NCBI GenBank assembly: GCA_964386535.1
Contig: CAYLRY010000006.1
Location: 1 to 64,000 of the forward strand
DNA length: 64,000 bases
Origin: CAYLRY01 sp964386535
GTDB taxonomy: Bacteria; Chloroflexota; Dehalococcoidia; Dehalococcoidales; UBA3254
Direction: 5' to 3'
Program-made: the position numbers and the translations under genes
Shown here: positions 1 through 9,611 of the stretch, in pieces
How positions within the stretch are numbered: position 1 is the first letter of the stretch
Layout of the letters: each line of letters begins with the position of its first letter
The notes under the pieces: generated by a model
The model's database searches: none
What the model saw: only the letters and a program-made list of their open reading frames with translations
Told to the model about the DNA's origin: nothing

Positions 1-50
1 TTTGTTTTGTTCTTCCTGGTTAATGTGGTAGGCTAACTGTAAAAGTCAGG

Positions 51-329
51 TTATAACATTATCACAGAGATGCCTTCATCAGATTCTATGATCATTTCGG
101 GACAAGGAGATATCCTCAAGTACAGCTTATTCTCAGTGATTTCGTCCCGCTTAAAATCCTGATCAGATTCAAAGCAAAGACGCAATATCTTTATCCTCAT
201 ATCAGGTTGTTGAGAATGAGGTACATTAATATTTTCCAGAACAGCGGTAGTCTTACAAACTGGAAAGTTTAAGTAAAGCTGTACAGCAGGCGCGTACCCA
301 TTATGGGGTTTCCATGAAGTCTGTAGTCT
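51..329 (-). other. Possible degenerate or short coding stretch at the window edge
   Basis: On the minus strand a frame stays open for about 93 codons, between a TGA at 330-332 and a TAA at 51-53. The first in-frame ATG is at 200, which would give a 49-residue peptide beginning MRIKILRLCFESDQ. The upstream half has no ATG or GTG start and no clear ribosome binding site. The amino-acid mix looks protein-like (charged, with hydrophobic alternation), but I do not recognise a family. It could be the 3' remnant of a decayed gene or chance. The rest of 1-358 shows nothing else I can support. Confidence 0.2.
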
Positions 330-358
330 TCACCATGAAGGGATCCCATTGTATAGAG

Positions 359-3064
359 CTAGCTGAAACGTGCTAGCTGCTGCTGAAGCCGCTGAACCTT
401 GTCCTGACCGGCGGCAAGCCGGTCACGCTCCTTCTGGACTACCGCGGGTGGGGCTTTACCGGTAAACGCAGGATCATTCAGGCGGGTCAGCAGCCGGTTG
501 ACGTTGGCCTGGACTCCCTCCAGTTCTTTCAGAAGGCGAGCTTTTTCAGCCTCAAGATCCACCATGCTGGCCAGGGGAATGACTACCTCGGTGTCTTTCA
601 ATACCAGCACTAAATCATTTTCATCCGAGGTGCCTTTATGGCGGGTATCCAACAGCTCAAGCGGCCTGGTCTGGGCTAGCATTTGAATAGTTTGCAAATA
701 GGGTTCAAGAGCAGTTTTCAATTCCCCGGCATAGATATGGGCTTTTATCCATTTACTGCTTTCCACTTTATGCTCTGCACGGGCGTTACGAATGGAATGG
801 ATTATTTCTATTAAAGAATCTATGATTTTTTCTGCTGACGGATCAAAAGCCTTTTCATTCCCCTCAGGATACGGAGCAATCATAATTGATTCAGGCCGCA
901 CGTCACATACTTCTACAGGTGAGGCGGTGGTTATTATAGGCTTAGACATAATCCTCAGTTTTAAGGATTGCCAGAGCTCCTCGGTAATAAAGGGCATAAA
1001 GGGATGAAGAAGCCGTAAGGAACATTCCAGTACATGAACCAGCACTGGTACTGGAGAGACAGGCTGGTTTACTTTTAACCTAATCTTGGCTATCTCGATG
1101 TACCAGTCGCAAAACTCGCTCCATAGAAAATCATAGATTTGCCTCTGAGCTTCTCCAAACTGGAAATTTTCCATCAACTGGATGGAACTGATCACAGTAC
1201 GGTTCAAGCGGCTCAAAATCCAGCGATCTTCTACTGGCAGCTTATCATATTCAATCTTGAGATTGACCTGGTCAGTTTCCAGGTTATGGATAACAAAACG
1301 GGAGGCGTTCCAGATTTTATTGACGAAATTTCGGCTGGATTCCAGACGGCTATCGGCCATTTTCATATCATTACCCGGCGAAGTACCGGTGGAAAGGGCA
1401 AAGCGTAGAGCATCGGTACCATATTCTTTGATGGCATCTAGGGGATTAAGCACATTTCCTTTTACCTTGCTCATTTTATCGCCTTTTTCATCCCGTACCA
1501 TGCCATGCAGGTAAACGGTATGGAAGGGAATATCGCCCATGTTTTCAATACTCATCATGATCATGCGTGCAACCCAGAAGAAAATAATATCGTAGCCAGT
1601 TTCCATGACAGAAGTGGGATAGAAATAACGCAGGTCTTCAGTATCATCCGGCCAGCCGAGTGTTGAATGAGGCCAGAGTCCAGAGCTGAACCATGTATCC
1701 AGGACATCCGTCTCCTGCTCAAGATTTCTGGACCCACAGCGGCAGGTAGAAGGGTCTTCAATGCTGACAATCATCTCTTCACAATCCCGGCAGTACCAGA
1801 CCGGGATTCTGTGTCCCCACCATAACTGCCGGCTTATACACCAATCGCGGATATTTTCCATCCAATTTAGATAGACCCTGGAAAAACGGTCAGGTATAAT
1901 TTTTATACGACCACTGGCGACCGCTTCAATAGCCGGCTTGGCCAGGGGTTCTGTTTTAACAAACCATTGTTTGCTGGCAATAGGTTCGATGATGGTCTGG
2001 CAGCGCTGGCAGTGGCCAATGGCGTGTGAATAATTTTCTATACGGTCTAGCAAACCTTCATTTTGAAGGTCCTCAACGATCTTTTTCCGGCAAGCGAAAC
2101 GGTCCAAACCCTTGTAAGGTCCGGCGTTTTCATTCATGGTTGCGTCTGCATTCAGAATATTTACCAAAGGTAATTGATGACGCTGTGAAATCTCGAAGTC
2201 GACCGGATCATGAGCTGGAGTAACTTTTACTGCGCCGGTGCCAAAAGCCGGATCAATAGCTTCATCAGCCACTATCGGAATTATGCGTTTCAAAACCGGC
2301 AAAGAGAGGTGTTTTCCGATCCAGGCTTTAAAGCGCTCATCCTGCGGACTGACGGCTACCGCCGTATCACCCAGGAGGGTTTCCGGGCGGGTAGTGGCTA
2401 CGGTAATGTAACCCTGGCCATCTTCCAGTGGATACCGGATATACCAGAGATGTCCTGCTTCATCTTTGTGATCTACTTCCAGATCTGAGAGCACGGTGGC
2501 ACAGCGTGGACACCAGTTGGCGATCCTTTCCCCACGATATATTAAGCCCTTATGGTAAAGGCGGTAGAAGGTTGTTCGTACCGCTCTTGTAGGTCCTGGG
2601 TCCATAGTATAGCGTTCACGGCTCCAATCGCATGAAACGCCTAACTTCATATGTTGATGGGTTATGGAAGTGCGAGCCTGGGCTGCCCATTCTCTCATTC
2701 TTTTATCAAATTTTTCCCTGCCGAGTTGATATCTGGTCAAATTCTCTTTTGCCAGCATCCTTTCCACTACCACCTGAGCGGCTATGCTAGCGTGGTCAAT
2801 TCCAGGCAGCCAGAGGGTGGGTTCGCCTTTCATACGGTGCCAGCGTATCATGATGTCTTCCAGGGTCGCGGTAAGTGCATGCCCGATATGGAGATCACCG
2901 GTAATATTGGGCGGCGGCATTATAATGGTGAAAGGTTTTTTACCTGGGTCGATTTTTGGCTTAAAATACCCCTTCTCCATCCAGAATTTATACCACTTTT
3001 CCTCTACCTTCCCAGGATCATAAGCTTTGGGCATATCTTCAAATGCAACAGTTTTTTCTGACAT
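359..3064 (-). CDS. valS: Valyl-tRNA synthetase
   Basis: This class Ia aminoacyl-tRNA synthetase charges tRNA-Val in the cytoplasm. The 901 residues match the usual length. The HIGH signature lies in PPPNITGDLHIGHAL near residue 50-65 and the KMSKS-type loop is DKMSKVKGN near 535. The editing domain sits between them (TTRPETLLGDTAV), with zinc-type Cys pairs. The C-terminus is the usual coiled-coil arm that ends the family. It is the last gene of the minus-strand nnrDE-coaX-coaBC-valS run, with 181 bases between it and coaBC. That leader contains competing hairpins. The identification is secure. Confidence 0.97.
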   Translation of the reverse strand: MSEKTVAFEDMPKAYDPGKVEEKWYKFWMEKGYFKPKIDPGKKPFTIIMPPPNITGDLHIGHALTATLEDIMIRWHRMKGEPTLWLPGIDHASIAAQVVVERMLAKENLTRYQLGREKFDKRMREWAAQARTSITHQHMKLGVSCDWSRERYTMDPGPTRAVRTTFYRLYHKGLIYRGERIANWCPRCATVLSDLEVDHKDEAGHLWYIRYPLEDGQGYITVATTRPETLLGDTAVAVSPQDERFKAWIGKHLSLPVLKRIIPIVADEAIDPAFGTGAVKVTPAHDPVDFEISQRHQLPLVNILNADATMNENAGPYKGLDRFACRKKIVEDLQNEGLLDRIENYSHAIGHCQRCQTIIEPIASKQWFVKTEPLAKPAIEAVASGRIKIIPDRFSRVYLNWMENIRDWCISRQLWWGHRIPVWYCRDCEEMIVSIEDPSTCRCGSRNLEQETDVLDTWFSSGLWPHSTLGWPDDTEDLRYFYPTSVMETGYDIIFFWVARMIMMSIENMGDIPFHTVYLHGMVRDEKGDKMSKVKGNVLNPLDAIKEYGTDALRFALSTGTSPGNDMKMADSRLESSRNFVNKIWNASRFVIHNLETDQVNLKIEYDKLPVEDRWILSRLNRTVISSIQLMENFQFGEAQRQIYDFLWSEFCDWYIEIAKIRLKVNQPVSPVPVLVHVLECSLRLLHPFMPFITEELWQSLKLRIMSKPIITTASPVEVCDVRPESIMIAPYPEGNEKAFDPSAEKIIDSLIEIIHSIRNARAEHKVESSKWIKAHIYAGELKTALEPYLQTIQMLAQTRPLELLDTRHKGTSDENDLVLVLKDTEVVIPLASMVDLEAEKARLLKELEGVQANVNRLLTRLNDPAFTGKAPPAVVQKERDRLAAGQDKVQRLQQQLARFS

Positions 3065-3104
3065 ATTAATCCTTTGATTTCTTATGAATTTAATCTTGGG
3101 TGAA

Positions 3105-3149
3105 ATCCACTCAATTATTCATAAGTGGATGATCAAAAGATCAATCCAC
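3105..3149 (-). promoter_or_regulatory. Two mutually exclusive hairpins in the valS leader
   Basis: Reading the minus strand, GTGGAT (3144-3149 side) can pair with ATCCAC (3125-3130 side) around a GATC-TTTT-GATC core. The same middle segment can instead pair with the following AGTGGAT (3105-3111 side). The two stems cannot form together, as in an attenuator or antiterminator. There is no T-run after either stem and no T-box TGGNACCGCG core, so it is not a standard T-box. The function is inferred only. Confidence 0.3.
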
Positions 3150-3245
3150 CGAACAATTTGAGCTAGATAATTAAATAAATCTCTAAGATTTTTAATTTTT
3201 ATAAATAAACTCAAGGTACAGCCGCTGAATTCGTAAAGTATAAAG

Positions 3246-4466
3246 CTAGCCAGAGACATGCATATCAATGCCGGCTTTATTATTGATTAACCTGACCAGC
3301 CGGTCCAATATACGGTCAGCCACAGCTCGTTTGCTCATCACCGGCAGGTCTTCCGGCGTTCCATCCTTATCCAGCAGCGTGACTTTATTTGTGTCTGATC
3401 CAAAACCGCTGTTCTCTTCAGTGATATTGTTGGCAACAATCAGGTCAAGATTCTTTTTTTGTATCTTTTTTCGGGCATTGGCCAGCAAGTCTCCACTTTC
3501 GGCAGCAAACCCGATTTTTATAAAATCCCCCTGCACTTCAGCCAGAATATCCGGTGTATGTACCAATTCAAGGGTTAATTTACCGTTTTCCTTTTTAATT
3601 TTTTCTTCCGCTACATGCGCTACCTGGTAATCCGCTACCGCTGCGGCCATAATCAATGCCTGGGATAGGGGAAGGGCTTTTTCCACTGCATTTTTCATCT
3701 GGCTGGCAGTTTCTACCAGTATAAAGTCTACGCCCACTGGTCTGGGAAGAGAGACGGTGTGAGTAGATATTAATATAACCGCAGCTCCCCGGTCACGGGC
3801 AGCTTCAGCCAGGGCAAAGCCCATTTTACCGGAAGAACGGTTGCTGATGATGCGTACAGGATCTATGGGTTCCTGTGTACCTCCGGCGGTAACCACAATA
3901 CGCTTTCCAGCCAAGTCGCCTTTGAGTCCCAGGATTTGTTTTATCGTTCCGATAATAACTTCAGTATCAGGAAAACGTCCGGCACCATAACCGCCGGAAG
4001 CCAATCGTCCGGAAGCGGGAGGTATTATATAATACCCACGGGCCTTTAAGCGGGCTTCATTTTCCTGTGTTATGGGGTTCTGGTACATTTGACTGTGCAT
4101 AGCGGGAGCTATTATTACAGGCGCCCGTGTAGCCAGCACAGTGGTGGTTAACATATCATCGGCTATACCGCTGGCGATTTTTGCCATGATGTTAGCAGTG
4201 GCAGGTGCGATGATCAGGGCATCTGCAATCTCGGAAAGAGCGATATGATTTATACGGTGCTCAGCCGAAGACTCAAACATGTCAGTGATAACCGCATTGG
4301 TGGTAATTGCTTCAAAAGTCAGGGGGGTTATGAATTTCTGTGAGTTTCTGGTCATAATTACTCTGACTATCGCACCGGCCTGTACTAGCTTGCTGGCTAG
4401 ATCGGCGGCTTTGTAGGCGGCAATGCCGCCGGTAATCCCTAGAATGATGTTCCTATTATTTAACAT
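3246..4466 (-). CDS. coaBC: Bifunctional phosphopantothenoylcysteine decarboxylase / phosphopantothenate-cysteine ligase
   Basis: This enzyme carries out the second and third steps of coenzyme A synthesis from pantothenate. The N-terminal flavoprotein (CoaC) half has ITGGIAAYK, the catalytic-His motif INHIALSE and the PAMHSQMY loop. The CoaB half begins near residue 190 with VVTAGGTQEPIDPVR and has SNRSSGKMG and AAAVADY. Its 406 residues are normal. The substrate loop reads LASGGYGAGRF, so the Cys that acts as proton donor in E. coli Dfp is Ser here, and PXMN is PAMH. It lies 12 bases after coaX, so the two are probably co-transcribed. The start at 4466 has only a weak ribosome binding site. 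Confidence 0.95.
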   Translation of the reverse strand: MLNNRNIILGITGGIAAYKAADLASKLVQAGAIVRVIMTRNSQKFITPLTFEAITTNAVITDMFESSAEHRINHIALSEIADALIIAPATANIMAKIASGIADDMLTTTVLATRAPVIIAPAMHSQMYQNPITQENEARLKARGYYIIPPASGRLASGGYGAGRFPDTEVIIGTIKQILGLKGDLAGKRIVVTAGGTQEPIDPVRIISNRSSGKMGFALAEAARDRGAAVILISTHTVSLPRPVGVDFILVETASQMKNAVEKALPLSQALIMAAAVADYQVAHVAEEKIKKENGKLTLELVHTPDILAEVQGDFIKIGFAAESGDLLANARKKIQKKNLDLIVANNITEENSGFGSDTNKVTLLDKDGTPEDLPVMSKRAVADRILDRLVRLINNKAGIDMHVSG

Positions 4467-4478
4467 AAATATATTCCA

Positions 4479-5246
4479 TCAAGCCCAATTCATATCATAA
4501 ATTAGTTTCAAGCCAATAAATATGAGATTTGGATTAGCCGCATCGATAATATTAGTGCTCTTTGAAATGATGTCGATATACCCTCCAGTAAGTATCACTT
4601 TGGCTTTTTCAGGTAATTCCTTTTGAATTCGAGAGACCAGTCCTTCAATCAGACTTACATATCCAAATACAATTCCGGATTGCATAGCCGAGATAGTGTT
4701 GGTACCAATAGCCCTGGCTGGACGCATCAAATTGACCCGGGGCAACATAGCAGTGCGTGCAAACAGGGCTTCAGCACCTGTTTGAATGCCGGGTGCAATA
4801 GCGCCCCCCGTATATTCTCCTTCCTTGGAAATGGTATCGAAGGTGGTAGCTGTGCCCATATCCACAATTATCAGTGGACCTCCATAGAGGTGATATGCCG
4901 CGGCGCTGTGAACAATCCGGTCGGCTCCCACTTCACGCGGATTATCCATGCGGATTTTTACACCTGTCTTAATTCCTGCTCCTACAATTAACGGTTTTAT
5001 TCCAAAATAGTGTTGAAAAAGTGTTTCCAGTGTGTTCACCATGGGCGGAACAACGGAGCAAATACAGACATCCTTGATATTTTTGGGTTCTATGTTTTCA
5101 CTGTGAAGAAGGCTCAGTAAAATCGCCGCATACTCATCGGGCATACGGCTGATGCTGGTGGCCATACGCCAGGTTGCACGAAGCTCATCACCCTTCCATA
5201 TTCCAAATCCTATCCCGGTATTACCTACATCAATGGCCAGCAACAT
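4479..5246 (-). CDS. coaX: Type III pantothenate kinase
   Basis: This kinase phosphorylates pantothenate with ATP, the first committed step of CoA synthesis. It belongs to the ASKHA fold, and its N-terminus MLLAIDVGNTGIGFG is the phosphate-1 motif. GADRIVHSAAAYHLYGG and DMGTATTFD are the pantothenate- and phosphate-binding motifs, and TGGYID is near the C-terminus. The 255 residues are typical. A GAGGT ribosome binding site stands about 6 bases before the ATG. Its place between nnrDE and coaBC groups CoA synthesis genes in one operon. Type III kinases need a monovalent cation and are not inhibited by CoA (family knowledge). Confidence 0.96.
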   Translation of the reverse strand: MLLAIDVGNTGIGFGIWKGDELRATWRMATSISRMPDEYAAILLSLLHSENIEPKNIKDVCICSVVPPMVNTLETLFQHYFGIKPLIVGAGIKTGVKIRMDNPREVGADRIVHSAAAYHLYGGPLIIVDMGTATTFDTISKEGEYTGGAIAPGIQTGAEALFARTAMLPRVNLMRPARAIGTNTISAMQSGIVFGYVSLIEGLVSRIQKELPEKAKVILTGGYIDIISKSTNIIDAANPNLIFIGLKLIYDMNWA

Positions 5247-5312
5247 CTCAGCACCTCAAAACGGTTGAATTTACCATCAGTAAGTAAGGTTGAAAGATAA
5301 TATTATTGTAGA

Positions 5313-6881
5313 TTAAACCTCTTTCAGTTGTCTAATAGCGCGGGGCAGGACTGGGAGAAGATCACTGGCAAGCATACCTGCATCCCCCATATCAGATCTA
5401 ACCATTTCACCGGCTAAAGCGTGCAGGTAAACACCACAGCAGGCGGCTGAAAATAGTGTTGCTCCCTGTGCCGCCAGACCGGCAATAACGCCGGCCAGGA
5501 CATCTCCTGTACCGGCAGAAGCCAGCCCTGGATTAGCAAATGGACTGACCAGTACCCTTCCCTCTGGGGAAGCAATGATGGTATATGCCCCTTTAAGTAC
5601 CAGGGTTTTGTTCCATTCGCCGGCAAACTGGCGGGCTATTAAGATACGGTTGGATTGAATTTCTTCTATGGATTTCCCTGCCAATCTGGACATCTCACCG
5701 GCATGGGGTGTAAACACTGCCTCTTTCCGGAACCATTTCTGCCAGTCCGGCATTCTGGCTAAAATAGAAAGTCCATCAGCATCCATAACCAGAGGAGGTA
5801 AGTGTATTTGAGGATTACATAATAAAATTTCCAGGAGATCATTAACCGCCTGGCTCTGACCGATACCGCAGCCAAGTAACCAGACGTCATATTGAGACAG
5901 GTACTGATAGAGAACAGCAGCAGAATCTACCGGGATAATACCGGTTTCAGATTCAGGAAGAGGAATAAAGGTAACTTCAGTCAGCTTGGATGCCAGTATC
6001 GGCAGGAGACTGCGGGCAATGGCCAGTGTGGTTAGTCCTGCTCCTGAACGTATGGAAGCAGAAGTGGAAAGGTAAGCTGCACCCAGATAATTGATTGAAC
6101 CCGCAAGTGCCAGCACCTTACCGAAAGTGCCTTTGTGTGAAACCGGAGGTCGTTCTGGTAGAGCAGCTTTGACCCATTCAGCAGTGAGTAACTCGGTGGA
6201 GATATTATCTAACAATTGGGAAGGGATGCCGATATCCACAATAGATATTTTACCGGCAAAGGCTGATCCTGGAAGATTAAAAAGCCCGGCTTTTGGGAAA
6301 CCCAGAGTGATTGTGTTATCCACCCGCAATGTCGCAGGATCTACTCTTCCTGTATCAGCGTTCAATCCGGAAGGGAGATCAAGGGCGATTAGTCGTAAAT
6401 ATGGGCGTTTCTTTTTGGCTGTGCTTATGGTTTTTAAGATTTGGTTAAAGGGGCCGGTAAGCGGTCGGTTATTTCCAGTTCCAAACACCGAGTCTATTAC
6501 TGCGGTGGCCTCATCCAGCCATTTTTGAAGCTGTTCCAGATTCCAATCATCCTCTGCTTTAGAACAATTCACCTGACGTTTAAGCACCAGTTCCAGGTTT
6601 GAATCATGGTTTGGCCTGGGACCGCATAGATAAACATAAACTTTAGATCCCCAATCATGAAGATGGCGGGCGGCTACCAGACCGTCACCGCCGTTGTTTC
6701 CGGGTCCTACCAGAATCAAAATAACCTGTTTTTGCAGGTCTCCGAGGATATTCCGGGTTTCTAAGGAAAAAGCTTTACCGGCATTTTCCATGAGATCGTT
6801 CAGGGAAATGCCGAATTGAGAGCATTCATTTTCCGCTTTTTTCATCTGACTGACAGTGACGATTTTCAATTTTTTACCCAT
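5313..6881 (-). CDS. nnrDE: Bifunctional NAD(P)H-hydrate epimerase / ADP-dependent NAD(P)H-hydrate dehydratase
   Basis: This protein repairs hydrated NAD(P)H. The N-terminal YjeF_N epimerase (about residues 1-225) interconverts R and S hydrates and carries MKKAENECSQFG, VGPGNNGGDGLVAARHL and ALDLPSGLNADTG. The C-terminal ribokinase-like dehydratase (about 240-520) has HKGTFGKVL, FTPHAGEMSRL and the ADP-binding GTGDVLAGVIAGLAAQG. The 522 residues fit the fused form common in bacteria. It is the first gene of the operon leading to valS, with a promoter at 6904-6933. The ribosome binding site is weak, but the start matches the family N-terminus. Confidence 0.95.
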   Translation of the reverse strand: MGKKLKIVTVSQMKKAENECSQFGISLNDLMENAGKAFSLETRNILGDLQKQVILILVGPGNNGGDGLVAARHLHDWGSKVYVYLCGPRPNHDSNLELVLKRQVNCSKAEDDWNLEQLQKWLDEATAVIDSVFGTGNNRPLTGPFNQILKTISTAKKKRPYLRLIALDLPSGLNADTGRVDPATLRVDNTITLGFPKAGLFNLPGSAFAGKISIVDIGIPSQLLDNISTELLTAEWVKAALPERPPVSHKGTFGKVLALAGSINYLGAAYLSTSASIRSGAGLTTLAIARSLLPILASKLTEVTFIPLPESETGIIPVDSAAVLYQYLSQYDVWLLGCGIGQSQAVNDLLEILLCNPQIHLPPLVMDADGLSILARMPDWQKWFRKEAVFTPHAGEMSRLAGKSIEEIQSNRILIARQFAGEWNKTLVLKGAYTIIASPEGRVLVSPFANPGLASAGTGDVLAGVIAGLAAQGATLFSAACCGVYLHALAGEMVRSDMGDAGMLASDLLPVLPRAIRQLKEV

Positions 6882-6903
6882 CCAGCATTATGTTGCAGTT
6901 TGA

Positions 6904-6933
6904 AGTGTAGCAGTTAATCCTGGTTGAGGTCAA
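6904..6933 (-). promoter_or_regulatory. Sigma-70-type promoter of the nnrDE-coaX-coaBC-valS operon
   Basis: On the minus strand TTGACC is followed after 18 bases by TACACT. The -10 box ends about 22 bases upstream of the nnrDE ATG. It is the only good -35/-10 pair I see in the region divergent from the metalloprotease gene. Confidence 0.5.
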
Positions 6934-7000
6934 TGGAAAATTACCAGCCTGGAAAAGCCTGCATTTTTATTAACTTTGCTTATCATTACGTTAGTACTTG

Positions 7001-7029
7001 TTGTTATTATAAAGCCATAAGACTATAAT
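7001..7029 (+). promoter_or_regulatory. Sigma-70-type promoter of the metalloprotease gene
   Basis: TTGTTA, a 17-base spacer, then a consensus TATAAT at 7024-7029. A second TATAAT lies at 7033-7038. The surrounding DNA is very AT-rich. The start codon is about 80 bases downstream, leaving a moderate untranslated leader. Confidence 0.5.
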
Positions 7030-7110
7030 TAATATAATAGTTCATATATCATTTTATTTATTTGTCAAACCAGTGGTGAGTATTAGAGGCGAATAAAGAG
7101 CAGGGAAAAT

Positions 7111-9540
7111 ATGAAATATTTTCGCCGGGCATTGTTACTTTTCATTCTTTTAGCTAGCAATTCTGTATTTTGGCTTGCTTCAGATGTCAATAGTCAGGCA
7201 GGTTCACAAATATCAGATTTCGAAGAATTAATCAACGGTGCTGATGGCATTATTACCGGGACCGTGGTTGAATCCAGCAGCTTTTGGAATGATAAACATA
7301 CTCAAATATTTACCTCATTTATCCTCTCAGTGGAGGAAAACATTAAATCCGTAACTAAGGGGAATAGAATTGCCATTACCTTGCCAGGAGGAAAAATAGG
7401 TGATATCGGTTTATGGGTATCCGGTTTACCGGACTTTAACCAGGGTGAGCGGGCTCTGGTGTTTCTTAAAAAACCGGTTATAGAGCATGTCTTTAAGGAT
7501 CAATCTTTAAATCAACTGTACCCTGAAGATCAATTTGAAGTCTATGGTGGATATCGGGGCAAGTTTTCCATAGAAAAGGGGAAAATAGGTTCTGTTTCAG
7601 CCTCTGATTTGAAAGCTCAAATCAAGAACAGGCTCCTGGTTCAGTCCCCACAAATTCCGCCACCGGATTTATCTGTGTTTACGTCTCAACCAACTTATTC
7701 ATTTTCAGGTTATTCATGGCCACACCCTCCTATCACTGCAGTAACTTACAGAATATATGAAAATACCGGCGATTGCACTGGAGAAGGCTCGGCCGTCCAG
7801 GCTGCTGCAGACACCTGGAATGCCACTGGAGCTGAATTTTCTTTTCGATATTCAGAAGCCGCATCTATTATTGCTGCGGGTTTTGATGGGGTGAATCAAA
7901 TATTATGGACCAATATGGGCAGTAGTGGGATCGTAGCTCAGACTTCCATTTGGTATAATATTAACACCAACTTTATTATAGAATGTGATATGGAATTTAA
8001 TGATTATTATACTTTTAGTTCAGCATCTATAGCCTCTTTAGGGGCTTTTGATATCCAGACCATAGCTTTGCACGAATTTGGACACTTTCTTTGTTTGAAT
8101 GATCTGTACAGTCCGACAGATAGTGCAAAGGTAATGTACGGCTATTCTTCACCGGGTACTATCAAAAGGAATTTACATGTTGATGATATTCAAGGTATCA
8201 GGAATATCTATGGGACCTCTATTATCAGTCCATATTTTTCTAACTCCTGCGGAGCTAGCTGCATAACGGCGGAATCAGCCAGGCTGTATGGTGAGCTAGT
8301 CTCAACCGGAGGTGAAAACCCGGCAGTTCATATTTTCTGGGGTCGCAATGATGGCGGTACCGCTCCTGAAATCTGGGAACAGGATATAAACTTGGGCTTA
8401 AGGGCCAGCGGGATTTTTTATGCTGATATCTCCAACCTGCTAATGAACACAACTTACTATTACCGGTTCTATGCAGTAAATTCTGGCGGAGGATTCTGGT
8501 CGCCCAGTACAGCTTCATTTACTACTCTTTCCCCTTCTTTCTTAAGCATTACACCGGACAATACTATCAAAAAGGTGGATGAGGTTCAACAATTTATTGC
8601 TACAGGTACTTTTTCTGATGATTCAAAAAAGGATCTTACGAATTCAGTCACTTGGAGCAGCGATGATACCAGTGTGGCTGTTATTGGCGAGCATACCGGT
8701 TTAGCTTTTTGCCTGGCGCCGGGACAAACCAGGATAACCGCCATGTTTAATGGTAAAAGCGTCCAGACGTGCCTGACTATTATACAAAATACGCTTCAAA
8801 TTACTACCAGCACAACACTTCCCGATGGCCAGATTGGGGTGGCTTATTACCAACCTCTGGATGTCACCGGAGGTGAAAGCCCTTATATTTGGTCAGTTCA
8901 GGAGGGTTCAGTTTTACCCGCAGGATTAGCATTAAATGCAGGCTCAGGAGTAATTTCAGGCGTTCCCACTTGTGCCGGAGGACCTTATAATATCAATGTT
9001 CAGGTAATCGATACCCATCACTTTATGGGTACTGCTGAGCTTTTTATTACCATTAGTAAGGCTTTCACCTCAGTAATCCTCACCTCCTCTGCGAATCCCG
9101 GGATTTTAGGAAGGCAGGTTACTTATACTGCAACAGTAAGTGCCATTACACCTGATATTGGTATTCCGGAAGGAACCGTTATTTTGAAAGACGATGACCT
9201 TATGCTTGAGAGTGGTTATCTTGATTCATCAGGAGAAGCCGGTATCAGCTTAAATACCCTTGCAGCAGGCAAACATGTCATTACCGCGATTTATACTGGA
9301 GACGACCGCTTTGCCTCCAGCCAAGCTGAAGTCCTGGTTCAAACAATCATAAACCGCGGTGATGCAAATGCAGATGGATGCCTGGATATGGGTGATACAA
9401 TTAAAATAGAAAGAATAATATTAAAATTGGATTCACCGACTCCTGGTTCAGATGCTAACCTGGATGCTAAAACGAATATGGCAGATGTGGTAGAAATCGA
9501 GAGGATCATTTTAGGTCTCTCTAACATTGCCGGCAATTAA
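7111..9540 (+). CDS. Secreted matrixin-like metalloprotease with Ig-like domains and C-terminal dockerin
   Basis: An N-terminal signal peptide (about residues 1-29) is followed by a poorly defined region. A metzincin-type catalytic segment then carries HEFGHFLCLND at residues 321-331 and a Met-turn candidate VMYG. The third zinc ligand is Asp where matrixins have His, and the usual Gly is Cys. After it come an Fn3-like segment (about 380-470), a BIG2-like domain (480-560), a putative Ig domain of the He_PIG type (565-650) and an Ig_3-type domain (650-745). A dockerin-like tail (about 749-806) has two DANxDG-type calcium loops, each followed by IERIIL. It probably acts outside the cell. The partner cohesin is not in this window. 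It is monocistronic with its own promoter. Confidence 0.82.
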   Translation: MKYFRRALLLFILLASNSVFWLASDVNSQAGSQISDFEELINGADGIITGTVVESSSFWNDKHTQIFTSFILSVEENIKSVTKGNRIAITLPGGKIGDIGLWVSGLPDFNQGERALVFLKKPVIEHVFKDQSLNQLYPEDQFEVYGGYRGKFSIEKGKIGSVSASDLKAQIKNRLLVQSPQIPPPDLSVFTSQPTYSFSGYSWPHPPITAVTYRIYENTGDCTGEGSAVQAAADTWNATGAEFSFRYSEAASIIAAGFDGVNQILWTNMGSSGIVAQTSIWYNINTNFIIECDMEFNDYYTFSSASIASLGAFDIQTIALHEFGHFLCLNDLYSPTDSAKVMYGYSSPGTIKRNLHVDDIQGIRNIYGTSIISPYFSNSCGASCITAESARLYGELVSTGGENPAVHIFWGRNDGGTAPEIWEQDINLGLRASGIFYADISNLLMNTTYYYRFYAVNSGGGFWSPSTASFTTLSPSFLSITPDNTIKKVDEVQQFIATGTFSDDSKKDLTNSVTWSSDDTSVAVIGEHTGLAFCLAPGQTRITAMFNGKSVQTCLTIIQNTLQITTSTTLPDGQIGVAYYQPLDVTGGESPYIWSVQEGSVLPAGLALNAGSGVISGVPTCAGGPYNINVQVIDTHHFMGTAELFITISKAFTSVILTSSANPGILGRQVTYTATVSAITPDIGIPEGTVILKDDDLMLESGYLDSSGEAGISLNTLAAGKHVITAIYTGDDRFASSQAEVLVQTIINRGDANADGCLDMGDTIKIERIILKLDSPTPGSDANLDAKTNMADVVEIERIILGLSNIAGN

Positions 9541-9611
9541 TAGTAAGTACATCCTTTTCTGGCTGAGAAACAGTGTATTAAGTCCTTTCCACATCTCAGG
9601 AATGAATAAAT

